A stretch of 6,290 nucleotides of DNA, from positions 3,238 through 9,527 of the forward strand of contig DHJK01000096.1 in assembly GCA_002404295.1 (NCBI GenBank), written 5' to 3'. A model generated the notes under the pieces. That model was not told where the DNA came from, searched no databases, and was given only the letters and a program-made list of their open reading frames with translations. A program made the position numbers and the translations under genes. The DNA comes from Legionellales bacterium UBA4722 (GTDB lineage Bacteria > Pseudomonadota > Gammaproteobacteria > DSM-16500). Positions 1 through 5,574 of the stretch are shown here, in pieces (position 1 is the first letter of the stretch; the number at the start of each line of letters is the position of its first letter).

Positions 1-19
1 TTAGTTAAATTCATTTTAT

Positions 20-34
20 TAATACTGAGTATTA
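20..34. promoter_or_regulatory. Perfect palindrome at the LysR gene start, candidate autoregulatory operator
   Basis: TAATACTGAGTATTA is a perfect inverted repeat with 7-base arms around a single central G. It ends 2 bases before the GTG start at 37 and contains the only GAG that could act as a ribosome binding site for that start. LysR-type regulators commonly bind interrupted palindromes and repress their own gene, so a bound protein here would block transcription or translation initiation. The spacing does not match the textbook T-N11-A box exactly, and a palindrome this size can arise by chance in AT-rich DNA. The site is seen; the operator role is inferred. Confidence 0.35.
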
Positions 35-36
35 GT

Positions 37-954
37 GTGGCTAATATGATAACCCTTAACCTTAATTTGCTAAAAGCCTTGGATGCCCTGTTATCTGAAG
101 AGAATGTGTCACGTGCGGGTGAGAAAATAGGAATCACTCAATCAGCCATGAGCATTACGCTGCGGCAATTACGCCTTCTCTACAAAGATGATCTTCTCGT
201 TAGGGGTTCGCAAGGACGAATGCAACCTACCGATTTTGCCAAAAGTTTAGTAATCCCAGTAAGAGAGGCCATGCGGCACGTGGAGGCAGTATTTGTTGCT
301 CACACACCCTTTGAGCCTGCTACCTCAGCTAGAACATTTCACGTGGGTATGTCAGACTATATTGCTTTTGTTTTACTGCCAACGCTGATGAGAACGATTA
401 CTCATGCAGCGCCTGATGTTATAATTGTACAACACGCTGTCAATCATCTGGATAGCTTGAAACATTTTGAAGAGCTTAAGCTGGATGTGGTCATTGGTGA
501 TTTTAAATCAGTACCAAAAAGTTTAAAGACCACGCAACTTTTTAGCGATCAAGGTGTGATTGTTGCAGATAAGAAGCATCCAGCCTTTCAAGGAGAAAAA
601 CTAACTCTAAAGAAATTTACAAGCTATCCGCAAGTATTTGTGGCATTAGAGAGCCAACCAGAAGAAAATTTTATTGCAGAGATGTTAAAAAAGATGGGGC
701 ACCCTGTTAAAGTAAGCTTAATGACACCGCATACGCTGATTGCGTTACAAGCCTTGCCCGGCACTCCGCTGATGACTAATACAGTGAAAAAATTAGCAGA
801 GCCGTTTATTGAATCATTAGGCTTAGCGATACATGAACCACCGTATAAGCTGCGTGACTATCAAGCAAAGCTGTATTGGCAAGTGCGAGATCAGAACGAT
901 CTAGGTCATCAGTGGCTTAGAGAGTTGATAAAAGAAATTTCAAGAAAATTATAG
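37..954 (+). CDS. LysR-family transcriptional regulator (NodD/SyrM-like type)
   Basis: Cytoplasmic DNA-binding regulator that probably senses a small molecule. The N-terminal winged helix-turn-helix lies at about residues 8-66. It contains the family pattern LKALDALLSEENVSRAG, the recognition helix region ITQSAMSITLRQLR (33-46) and DDLLVRG (51-57) at the wing, typical of the NodD-like LysR branch. A periplasmic-binding-protein-like effector domain follows from about residue 97 to 300. At 305 residues the length is normal for the family and the gene looks intact. The start is GTG at 37, with a weak GAG 7 bases upstream. An in-frame ATG at 46 (residue 4) is a real alternative but has no good ribosome binding site. 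The gene points the same way as the downstream enzyme genes rather than being divergent from them. Its GC (45-47% in two sampled blocks) is above that of the cassette. The ligand is unknown; control of the neighbouring cassette is inferred from position only. Confidence 0.93.
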   Translation: MANMITLNLNLLKALDALLSEENVSRAGEKIGITQSAMSITLRQLRLLYKDDLLVRGSQGRMQPTDFAKSLVIPVREAMRHVEAVFVAHTPFEPATSARTFHVGMSDYIAFVLLPTLMRTITHAAPDVIIVQHAVNHLDSLKHFEELKLDVVIGDFKSVPKSLKTTQLFSDQGVIVADKKHPAFQGEKLTLKKFTSYPQVFVALESQPEENFIAEMLKKMGHPVKVSLMTPHTLIALQALPGTPLMTNTVKKLAEPFIESLGLAIHEPPYKLRDYQAKLYWQVRDQNDLGHQWLRELIKEISRKL

Positions 955-961
955 GTGCTGA

Positions 962-1555
962 ATGAAACAAAATTCTAACTATGAAAATTGTATTGTACTC
1001 TTAATGGGTTTTGCAGGTGTTGGAAAATTAACTACGGCAAAAGAATTAGTCAAGCATCCGAATTTTAAATTAGCGGATAATCACACATGGATTAATCCAG
1101 TATTTAGTTTGATTCAACAGGATGGATTGACGCCAATCCCAAAAGCAGCATGGAAAAAGGTGGGTAAAATTTTCGATATTGTATTCGAAACAATGCAGGA
1201 ATTATCACCGAGCAATTTCAGCTTTGTCCTTACAGGTGAACTTATTGAAGGTGATGAATATCCAAAGATTTTTTATCAGCGTATCTGTCAGTTAGCTGAA
1301 AGCAGAAAAAGCGTTTTTCTGCCTGTCAGGTTAGAGTGCAATGAGGAAGCTATTGTAAAGCGAGTGAAAAATATAGAGCGTCGTAAGCATTGCAAAACTA
1401 TTGATGCTGATCGATCGGCGCGATTAACGCGCGATAGTGAAGTATTTCACACCAATCACCGAAATGAAATAACTATTGATAATACAGATAAATCACCTGA
1501 ACAAGTGATAAATATAATTCTCAAGCATCTTAATAAAATTACGGTAATAACATAA
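962..1555 (+). CDS. P-loop kinase-like NTPase of the GVGKLT type, substrate unknown
   Basis: Small soluble P-loop protein of 197 residues, the size of nucleoside, shikimate and drug kinases. The Walker A loop is GFAGVGKLT at residues 16-24, with K22 as the phosphate-binding lysine and Leu where most kinases have Ser or Thr. This GVGKLT form is characteristic of a family of uncharacterised ATPases and kinases. A conserved DNH follows at 39-41, a position likely to touch substrate. An arginine- and lysine-rich lid-like stretch (R134, R140, R141, K145) and a final TIDNTDKSPEQ segment (171-181), which resembles the adenine-binding end of small kinases, complete the fold. The ATG lies 7 bases after the LysR stop, with AGGTG at 953-957 overlapping that stop, so the two genes are probably co-transcribed and translationally coupled. 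The phosphorylated substrate cannot be deduced; antibiotic or sugar phosphotransfer are possibilities only. Confidence 0.8.
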   Translation: MKQNSNYENCIVLLMGFAGVGKLTTAKELVKHPNFKLADNHTWINPVFSLIQQDGLTPIPKAAWKKVGKIFDIVFETMQELSPSNFSFVLTGELIEGDEYPKIFYQRICQLAESRKSVFLPVRLECNEEAIVKRVKNIERRKHCKTIDADRSARLTRDSEVFHTNHRNEITIDNTDKSPEQVINIILKHLNKITVIT

Positions 1556-1599
1556 AATTGCATACTGAAAATACACATATAGATAATCGCAGTGCCACA

Positions 1600-1611
1600 T
1601 ATAGCGCTATA
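1600..1611. repeat. 12-bp perfect palindrome in the kinase-YciI intergenic region
   Basis: TATAGCGCTATA lies in the middle of the 131-base gap between the kinase stop and the YciI start, flanked by a GCAG at 1589-1592 and a complementary CTGC at 1613-1616. It could be a binding site for a regulator of the downstream cassette or a small cruciform. It has no U-tract after it, so it is not a convincing intrinsic terminator. The function is unknown. Confidence 0.3.
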
Positions 1612-1676
1612 GCTGCTGAATTGGTTCTGATTAGTAATTGATCAAAGATGAAGGAAATTATTTAAATTTCGTTGCT

Positions 1677-1680
1677 GGAG
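1677..1680 (+). promoter_or_regulatory. Ribosome binding site that fixes the YciI start
   Basis: GGAG ends 6 bases before the ATG at 1687. It lies inside the longer open frame that begins at TTG 1672, so it supports initiation at 1687 rather than at the TTG. Confidence 0.7.
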
Positions 1681-1686
1681 TCCTAT

Positions 1687-1986
1687 ATGTTTGTAATATT
1701 ACTTTCTTATATAAAACCATTAGAAATAGTTGATCAATATCTTGCTGAGCATGCTAGTTTTCTTGATGAATGTTATAGAAAAAATTATTTTTTCGTTTCG
1801 GGTCGAAAAATACCTCGAACAGGTGGTGTTATCCTGTCGCAATTGACAGATCGTAATGAATTAGAAGCTGTTATTAAAAACGATCCATTTAATGTTCATC
1901 AAATTGCTGATTATGATATTATTGAATTTTCTCCGACTAAGTATAACCCGGATTTTTCCGGATTTATAATGGACAAACCTAAATGA
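1687..1986 (+). CDS. YciI family protein (dimeric alpha/beta-barrel enzyme-like)
   Basis: A 99-residue cytoplasmic protein matching the YCII-related domain over nearly its whole length. Signature elements are the N-terminal strand MFVILLSY; AEHASFLDECY at 20-30, with H22 at the position of the conserved putative catalytic histidine; SGRKIPRTGGVIL (38-50); the DPF motif at 66-68; and the closing strand DYDIIEFSPTKYNP (75-88). Members adopt a ferredoxin-like fold and dimerise. Some relatives are dehalogenases or lactone-processing enzymes, but most have no assigned reaction. The ATG at 1687 is chosen because GGAG lies 6 bases upstream and the protein then begins exactly at the first domain strand; the TTG at 1672 would add five unlikely residues. 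It is the first gene of the closely spaced cassette and ends 16 bases before the SDR. One sampled 60-base block is only 30% GC, clearly below the LysR gene. Confidence 0.9.
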   Translation: MFVILLSYIKPLEIVDQYLAEHASFLDECYRKNYFFVSGRKIPRTGGVILSQLTDRNELEAVIKNDPFNVHQIADYDIIEFSPTKYNPDFSGFIMDKPK

Positions 1987-2002
1987 GCTTTCAATAGGAA
2001 AT

Positions 2003-2698
2003 ATGATGGCTAAACCACTGGTAATTATTACAGGTGCAAGTTCTGGTATAGGTGCTGCCATGGCAAAAGTATTTTCAGATGCAGGGTATTCTCTTGGACT
2101 GGTATCAAGGAACTTAAAAGCCATGAAAGCATTAAATCTGCCGAATACCATTTGCCACCCAGTTGATATAACGGATTATGCTGCATTTAAGGATGCAATC
2201 GATATCGCTGAAAATAAATTTGGTCTAGTGGATTGTTTGATAAATAACGCGGGTATTTCAAAACACGGTGATTTTGTTGATATGAATCATTCTGAACATG
2301 AAAAAATGATAAGCATTAATCTGCTAGGTGTTATTAATGGAATTGAAATTGTTTTACCTAAAATGAGAGAGAGGAAATCAGGGACAATTATTAATATAAG
2401 TTCAGTAGCTGATCGCAATGCAAGACCACAGATGCCAACGTATGCCGCTACAAAGGCAGCTATTAAGAGCCTAAGCGAGTCTCTCCGTATGGCTAATGCT
2501 AAATATGGAATTCGTATTTGTAATCTTGCGCCTGCGAAAATTTTAACACCACTTTTAATGGCTGCTAATTCTACGATTAATGATAGCCAAGTTATTAGTG
2601 CTGAAGATTTAGCAAAAGCTGCTTTATGGATTTATCAGCAACCACAAACGATTTGCATACGAGATATGGTGTTTGCACCTACTCATTATGAACCTTAA
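2003..2698 (+). CDS. Short-chain dehydrogenase/reductase (SDR), classical type
   Basis: NAD(P)-dependent oxidoreductase, cytosolic, 231 residues. The Rossmann cofactor loop is TGASSGIG (10-17). R36 at the end of the second strand (LVSRN) suggests a preference for NADP(H). D55 is in the adenine-binding DITD, NNAG is at 81-84, and the catalytic tetrad is N106, S134, Y147 and K151 (YAATK). After the catalytic helix comes APAKILTPLL (176-185), where most members have a PG-x-x-x-T-like turn; the C-terminal substrate region is short. Two ATGs stand in tandem at 2003 and 2006. AGGAA at 1996-2000 is better spaced for the second, so the true protein may lack the first Met. A sampled block here is 28% GC. 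The fold and redox chemistry are secure; the alcohol or carbonyl substrate is not known, and the neighbouring ABM protein, YciI protein and hydrolase suggest a shared small-molecule pathway. Confidence 0.93.
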   Translation: MMAKPLVIITGASSGIGAAMAKVFSDAGYSLGLVSRNLKAMKALNLPNTICHPVDITDYAAFKDAIDIAENKFGLVDCLINNAGISKHGDFVDMNHSEHEKMISINLLGVINGIEIVLPKMRERKSGTIINISSVADRNARPQMPTYAATKAAIKSLSESLRMANAKYGIRICNLAPAKILTPLLMAANSTINDSQVISAEDLAKAALWIYQQPQTICIRDMVFAPTHYEP

Positions 2699-2700
2699 AA

Positions 2701-2706
2701 AAGGAA
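2701..2706 (+). promoter_or_regulatory. Strong Shine-Dalgarno in front of the short leader frame
   Basis: AAGGAAG-type sequence begins 2 bases after the SDR stop and sits 5 bases before the ATG at 2712. That ATG opens only a 15-codon frame. The ABM start at 2752 has its own weaker purine run AGAGAGA at 2739-2745. Confidence 0.5.
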
Positions 2707-2711
2707 GAATA

Positions 2712-2759
2712 ATGAATTTTCACTCGAATGTTACCAAAAGAGAGAATAGTTATGAATGA
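2712..2759 (+). CDS. Candidate 15-residue leader peptide overlapping the ABM start
   Basis: The frame encodes MNFHSNVTKRENSYE and then TGA at 2757-2759. It has a better ribosome binding site (AAGGAAG) than the ABM gene. Its last codons run past the ABM start ATG at 2752 in a different frame, the arrangement expected for translational coupling or an upstream frame that tunes ABM expression. No hairpin or codon run typical of classical attenuation is visible. It could be a chance short frame, or the relic of an older start site displaced by a small indel. The peptide itself has no recognisable family. Confidence 0.3.
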   Translation: MNFHSNVTKRENSYE

Positions 2760-3123
2760 AAAAACAATCAAAATTACTTGCCATGTAAATCTTACTTCAA
2801 AGCCTGATAAACTTGATGAGTTGCTTGATGCACTTGAAATTTGTGCAGCGTCTAGTAGGAAAGAGCCAGGTTGTGAGTATTATGAGGTTATACAAAGCAT
2901 TGCTCAACCAAACGAAATTACACTCATTGCGAAATTTTCAAATTATGATGCCTTTAATGCGCATTTTAATAATGAAGATATCCGTGAGTTCATTGATAAT
3001 AAACAAAGCGCGTTACTGATTTCCATGAGTAACAAAGTGTATATTACTCGCATTGACAGCATTGGTAATCGAGGCCAAGATGACACTTCCAATCTTTCAT
3101 TTAGGGGTGATATTATTTCCTGA
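2752..3123 (+). CDS. Antibiotic biosynthesis monooxygenase (ABM) domain protein
   Basis: A 123-residue cytosolic protein with a single ABM domain at about residues 6-100. Family marks are the first strand IKITCHVNLTSKPDKLDELL (6-25), SRKEPGCEYYEV at 35-46, the strand NEITLIAKFSNYDAFNAHF (54-72) with H71, and the last strand NKVYITRI (94-101). The fold is a dimeric ferredoxin-like barrel. Members include cofactor-free quinone-forming oxygenases of polyketide pathways, heme-degrading enzymes and autoinducer-2-degrading LsrG-like proteins, so no reaction can be fixed. The last 20 or so residues extend beyond the usual domain end. I chose ATG 2752 because AGAGAGA lies about 7 bases upstream and the domain begins soon after; the in-frame ATG at 2728 has no ribosome binding site. 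The gene follows the first SDR, with a short leader frame overlapping its start, and its stop is in frame with the following hydrolase. Confidence 0.88.
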   Translation: MNEKTIKITCHVNLTSKPDKLDELLDALEICAASSRKEPGCEYYEVIQSIAQPNEITLIAKFSNYDAFNAHFNNEDIREFIDNKQSALLISMSNKVYITRIDSIGNRGQDDTSNLSFRGDIIS

Positions 3124-3162
3124 TGTTTCATTGTTGAGTTATTTGAGCGAGGAATAAATAAA

Positions 3163-4587
3163 ATGATTAAGAGAGACCTTACTAAGACGAGTGCCGTTGA
3201 GAATCAGCTACGCTATAGAATACTAATTGCTGGCAATACAAGTCATTCGATGACACTGTCAGATAGAATGGCTTATTACAAAGTTCCAGGCGTTAGCATT
3301 GCTGTAATAAATAAGGGTAAATTAGATTGGGCTAAAGGTTATGGTAACGTTAGTTTTTCCACGGGTTCTAAAAACATTGATGACCAGACATTATTCCAAG
3401 CTGGATCCATTAGCAAATCACTTAATGCAATGGGGGCCTTGATATTAGTTCAAAAAGGATTGTTGACACTGGATGAGGATGTTAACCAATATTTGAAATC
3501 ATGGAAAATTCCAGACAACGAATTCACCACGGCAGAAAAAGTAACGTTAAGACACTTACTTTCACATAGTGCGGGCACAAATGTGCATGGCTTTCCAGGA
3601 TATACTGTAGAAGAAAATATTCCAACCATATTAGAGATCTTAGAAGGAAAAAAACCAGAGGTAAATACCGATCCCATTCGAGTGATTCAGAAGCCAGGAT
3701 CGACATTTCGCTATTCTGGCGGAGGTACAACGATCATTCAGCTTCTTATTGAAGATATTACTGGAGAAAAATATGATTCTTGGATGCAGAAAAATGTGTT
3801 AATCCCGTTTCATATGTACCGAAGCACCTTTAATCAACCACTCACGGATAAGCAGTCATTATTGAATGTTGCCTGTGGGTATCACTCTAATGGTGAAGCA
3901 GTGGAGGGTAAATGGCATGTTTATCCCGAGATGGCTGCAGCAGGTTTATGGACGACCCCTACTGATTTGGCAAATTATATGATCGAGTTTTTTAAGTTGT
4001 TACAAAAACAGCCGGGTATTTTAGATCCAGCACTTATTCAGGAAGCCATTACACCGCAAATTAAAATTGAAAATTGGTTTAGCGACACAATCAGTGAGGC
4101 GATGGGACTTGGCTTTTTTTTGGGAGGTAACTCAAAAATTTTGAAAATTGCACATGACGGTGGGAATGAAGGATTCATTGGCCGATTTATGGCATTTCCT
4201 GAGGAAGGGAAAGGTTTGGTGGTTATGGTTAATAATGATGCTGCCTTTAGTTTAATCGATGAAATTACTTATAGCATAGCAGATGTCTATAATATCTCTG
4301 GATTTGAGGCAATTCAAAGGTCAGAGATACTGATTAGCGATATTTGTGAATACAGTGGATTTGCTGGAACGTATCAATGTGAGGAAGATGAACTTACAAT
4401 TAGCCTGCATCATGATAAATTGTTTCTTTCATTTTGGTACACAATGGAAATGGAGCTGCATCAAGAGAAAGATAATTTATTTTTTGTTCAAGAAGGTTCC
4501 GATGCGGTGAAGCTAATTAAAGTTGGAGATACCTATCAGGTCAATATTATTAGCAGCAAAACAGTAAAGATATACCATAAAGTGTAA
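3163..4587 (+). CDS. Beta-lactamase-fold serine hydrolase (class C/esterase-like) with C-terminal barrel domain
   Basis: A 474-residue member of the beta-lactamase-related serine hydrolases, a group including class C beta-lactamases, DD-peptidases, EstB-type esterases and LovD-type acyltransferases. The catalytic domain spans about residues 28-380. Motif one is S82-I-S-K85 (nucleophile and general base), motif two is Y184-S185-G186, and motif three is H331-D-G-G. The LLSHSAG stretch at 132-138 is also typical. Residues 396-474 (GFAGTYQCEEDELTISLHH...) form a predicted beta-rich lipocalin-like extension common in this family. The start at ATG 3163 has GAGGA at 3149-3153 with good spacing. The protein begins with a charged stretch and no hydrophobic segment, so it appears cytosolic, unlike the exported members. 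The set of cassette neighbours favours ester, amide or acyl-transfer chemistry on a metabolite over peptidoglycan or drug hydrolysis, but this is inference. Confidence 0.9.
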   Translation: MIKRDLTKTSAVENQLRYRILIAGNTSHSMTLSDRMAYYKVPGVSIAVINKGKLDWAKGYGNVSFSTGSKNIDDQTLFQAGSISKSLNAMGALILVQKGLLTLDEDVNQYLKSWKIPDNEFTTAEKVTLRHLLSHSAGTNVHGFPGYTVEENIPTILEILEGKKPEVNTDPIRVIQKPGSTFRYSGGGTTIIQLLIEDITGEKYDSWMQKNVLIPFHMYRSTFNQPLTDKQSLLNVACGYHSNGEAVEGKWHVYPEMAAAGLWTTPTDLANYMIEFFKLLQKQPGILDPALIQEAITPQIKIENWFSDTISEAMGLGFFLGGNSKILKIAHDGGNEGFIGRFMAFPEEGKGLVVMVNNDAAFSLIDEITYSIADVYNISGFEAIQRSEILISDICEYSGFAGTYQCEEDELTISLHHDKLFLSFWYTMEMELHQEKDNLFFVQEGSDAVKLIKVGDTYQVNIISSKTVKIYHKV

Positions 4588-4661
4588 TATAAACGGTCGT
4601 TATCGTTATCGACAAAAATCTATGTCACATGATCAATTCTTGTTACCAATAGGAAAATTAG

Positions 4662-5417
4662 ATGATTAGTTCAAAATTAAAAGATAAAACTGCTGTGATA
4701 ATCGGCGGCGGTAGTTGGATAGGTAAAGCTATTGCTAAAAAATATGCGCTCGAGGGAGCCAAGGTTGTTATTGCAGGCCTTACATTATCTAAACTTGAAA
4801 ATACTGTTGCTGAAATTAAACAGGATGGCGGTACTGCCTCTTGTGAATTACTTGATGTGCGAAATGAAGATCATGTCGCTAATTTTTTAAATAAAGTTGA
4901 GCAGCAGCACAATAAAATTGATATTCTAGTGAATAGCGCAGCTATATATCCTCGTTCTACGATTGATAATCTAAGCCTAAGCGAATGGAGAGAGGTAATT
5001 GATGTTAATTTAACAGGTGCTTTTATTGCCTTAAAATATGTATCTGTAATAATGAAAAAACATTCAGGTGGCAAAATTATATTTATTTCATCAGTGGCAG
5101 GTGAAAAACTCGGTATTTCTGGATTCTCTCATTATGGGGCATCCAAAGCAGGAATGAATGGATTAATGAGGGCAGCAGCGGTTGAACTAGCAAAGCACAA
5201 TATTAATGTTAATTGTATCAATCCAGGCAATATCATTAATCATGAGCGCTTTAATATCGATCCTACAGAAATGGGCCAAATGGAAAAAACAATACCTATA
5301 GGTAGAACTGGGAAACCGATTGATGTTGCAAATCTAGCTTTATTTTTGGGATCAAATGAGTCTGATTTTATAACAGGACAAGATTATATAATTGATGGGG
5401 GAGAGGTTATTGTTTGA
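4662..5417 (+). CDS. Short-chain dehydrogenase/reductase with atypical cofactor loop
   Basis: A 251-residue classical SDR, the usual length for the FabG-like group. D65 (DVRN) marks the adenine pocket and the active site is N116, S144, Y158 and K162 (YGASK). INPGNI at 187-192 and the C-terminal ITGQDYIIDGGEVIV (237-251) match the family's tetramer-forming tail. The glycine-rich loop reads IGGGSWIG at 14-21: the usual Thr is Ile14 and the second conserved Gly is Trp19. NNAG is replaced by NSAA at 91-94. The position after the second strand (AGLTLSK, 38-44) lacks the Arg or Asp that usually picks NADP or NAD. The catalytic residues are intact, so the enzyme may still work with altered cofactor binding. 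AGGAAAA at 4651 supports ATG 4662. It lies 74 bases after the hydrolase stop and closes the plus-strand cassette. Confidence 0.92.
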   Translation: MISSKLKDKTAVIIGGGSWIGKAIAKKYALEGAKVVIAGLTLSKLENTVAEIKQDGGTASCELLDVRNEDHVANFLNKVEQQHNKIDILVNSAAIYPRSTIDNLSLSEWREVIDVNLTGAFIALKYVSVIMKKHSGGKIIFISSVAGEKLGISGFSHYGASKAGMNGLMRAAAVELAKHNINVNCINPGNIINHERFNIDPTEMGQMEKTIPIGRTGKPIDVANLALFLGSNESDFITGQDYIIDGGEVIV

Positions 5418-5425
5418 TTTAAATC
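5413..5425. repeat. Left copy of a 13-bp direct repeat flanking the GNAT remnant
   Basis: TTTGATTTAAATC, which contains the SDR stop codon TGA at 5415-5417 and the 10-bp palindrome GATTTAAATC. An identical copy lies 201 bases downstream at 5614. The pair brackets the convergent junction. Confidence 0.5.
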
Positions 5426-5451
5426 CTAATTTTAAGTCAGCTATATTCATG

Positions 5452-5574
5452 TCAAGAATGCTTCCTGACTCCGTTAGTTTTAAAGTGCGTAATTTCATCG
5501 CTGATATACTCACATTCTTGATCAGTACTAATTGACACTTCATAAGGAAAATTTAATTCATGCATTTTCATCAT
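5452..5574 (-). pseudogene. Truncated GNAT acetyltransferase-like frame (N-terminal remnant)
   Basis: A 40-codon minus-strand frame starting at ATG 5574, with further in-frame Met codons at 5571 and 5565, and ending in TGA at 5452-5454. It overlaps the MATE stop by ATGA, and AGAGGA at 5580-5575 provides a ribosome binding site, so it was built as the second gene of a MATE operon. The peptide includes LNFPYEVSIS and QECEYISDEITHFKTNG, which resemble the first strand and helix of small GNAT N-acetyltransferases (normally about 140-160 residues). The acetyl-CoA-binding motif and everything after residue 40 are missing, and only 34 bases separate the stop from the oppositely oriented SDR. I read it as a gene cut off when the plus-strand cassette joined; a genuine 40-residue protein cannot be excluded. 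The family call rests on pattern recognition of a short segment. Confidence 0.4.

Noticed and set aside
1418..1432. GC-rich hairpin GCGCG-ATTAA-CGCGC
   Set aside because: It lies inside the kinase coding sequence and is not followed by a T-run, so it is not a terminator.
1638..1666. Possible -35 TTGATC and -10 TTTAAA with 17-base spacing before YciI
   Set aside because: Both boxes match the consensus poorly in AT-rich DNA and would leave only a very short leader before the ribosome binding site. A promoter is likely somewhere in 1556-1686 but I cannot place it.
1861..2151. Minus-strand 96-codon frame under YciI and the first SDR
   Set aside because: It is the shadow of two well-supported plus-strand genes, has no recognisable domain and crosses both of their boundaries.
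3163..4587. Reading the hydrolase as a true class C beta-lactamase resistance gene
   Set aside because: Motif two is YSG rather than YAN, motif three is HDGG rather than KTG, and no export signal is visible; this is the broader esterase-like family.
4594..4616. Short hairpin GTCG...CGAC after the hydrolase gene, suspected terminator
   Set aside because: The stem is only 4 bp with a long loop and is followed by A-rich rather than T-rich sequence.
5452..5521. 9-bp inverted repeat TCAAGAATG / CATTCTTGA with a 52-base loop near the convergent junction
   Set aside because: By simple counting a 9-base inverted repeat within about 70 bases is expected one or two times in this window; there is no T-tract, so it is not a convincing terminator.
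5352..5543. Minus-strand 63-codon frame spanning the SDR end and the junction
   Set aside because: It overlaps the SDR C-terminus and the GNAT-like frame, which has the better start, ribosome binding site and family resemblance.
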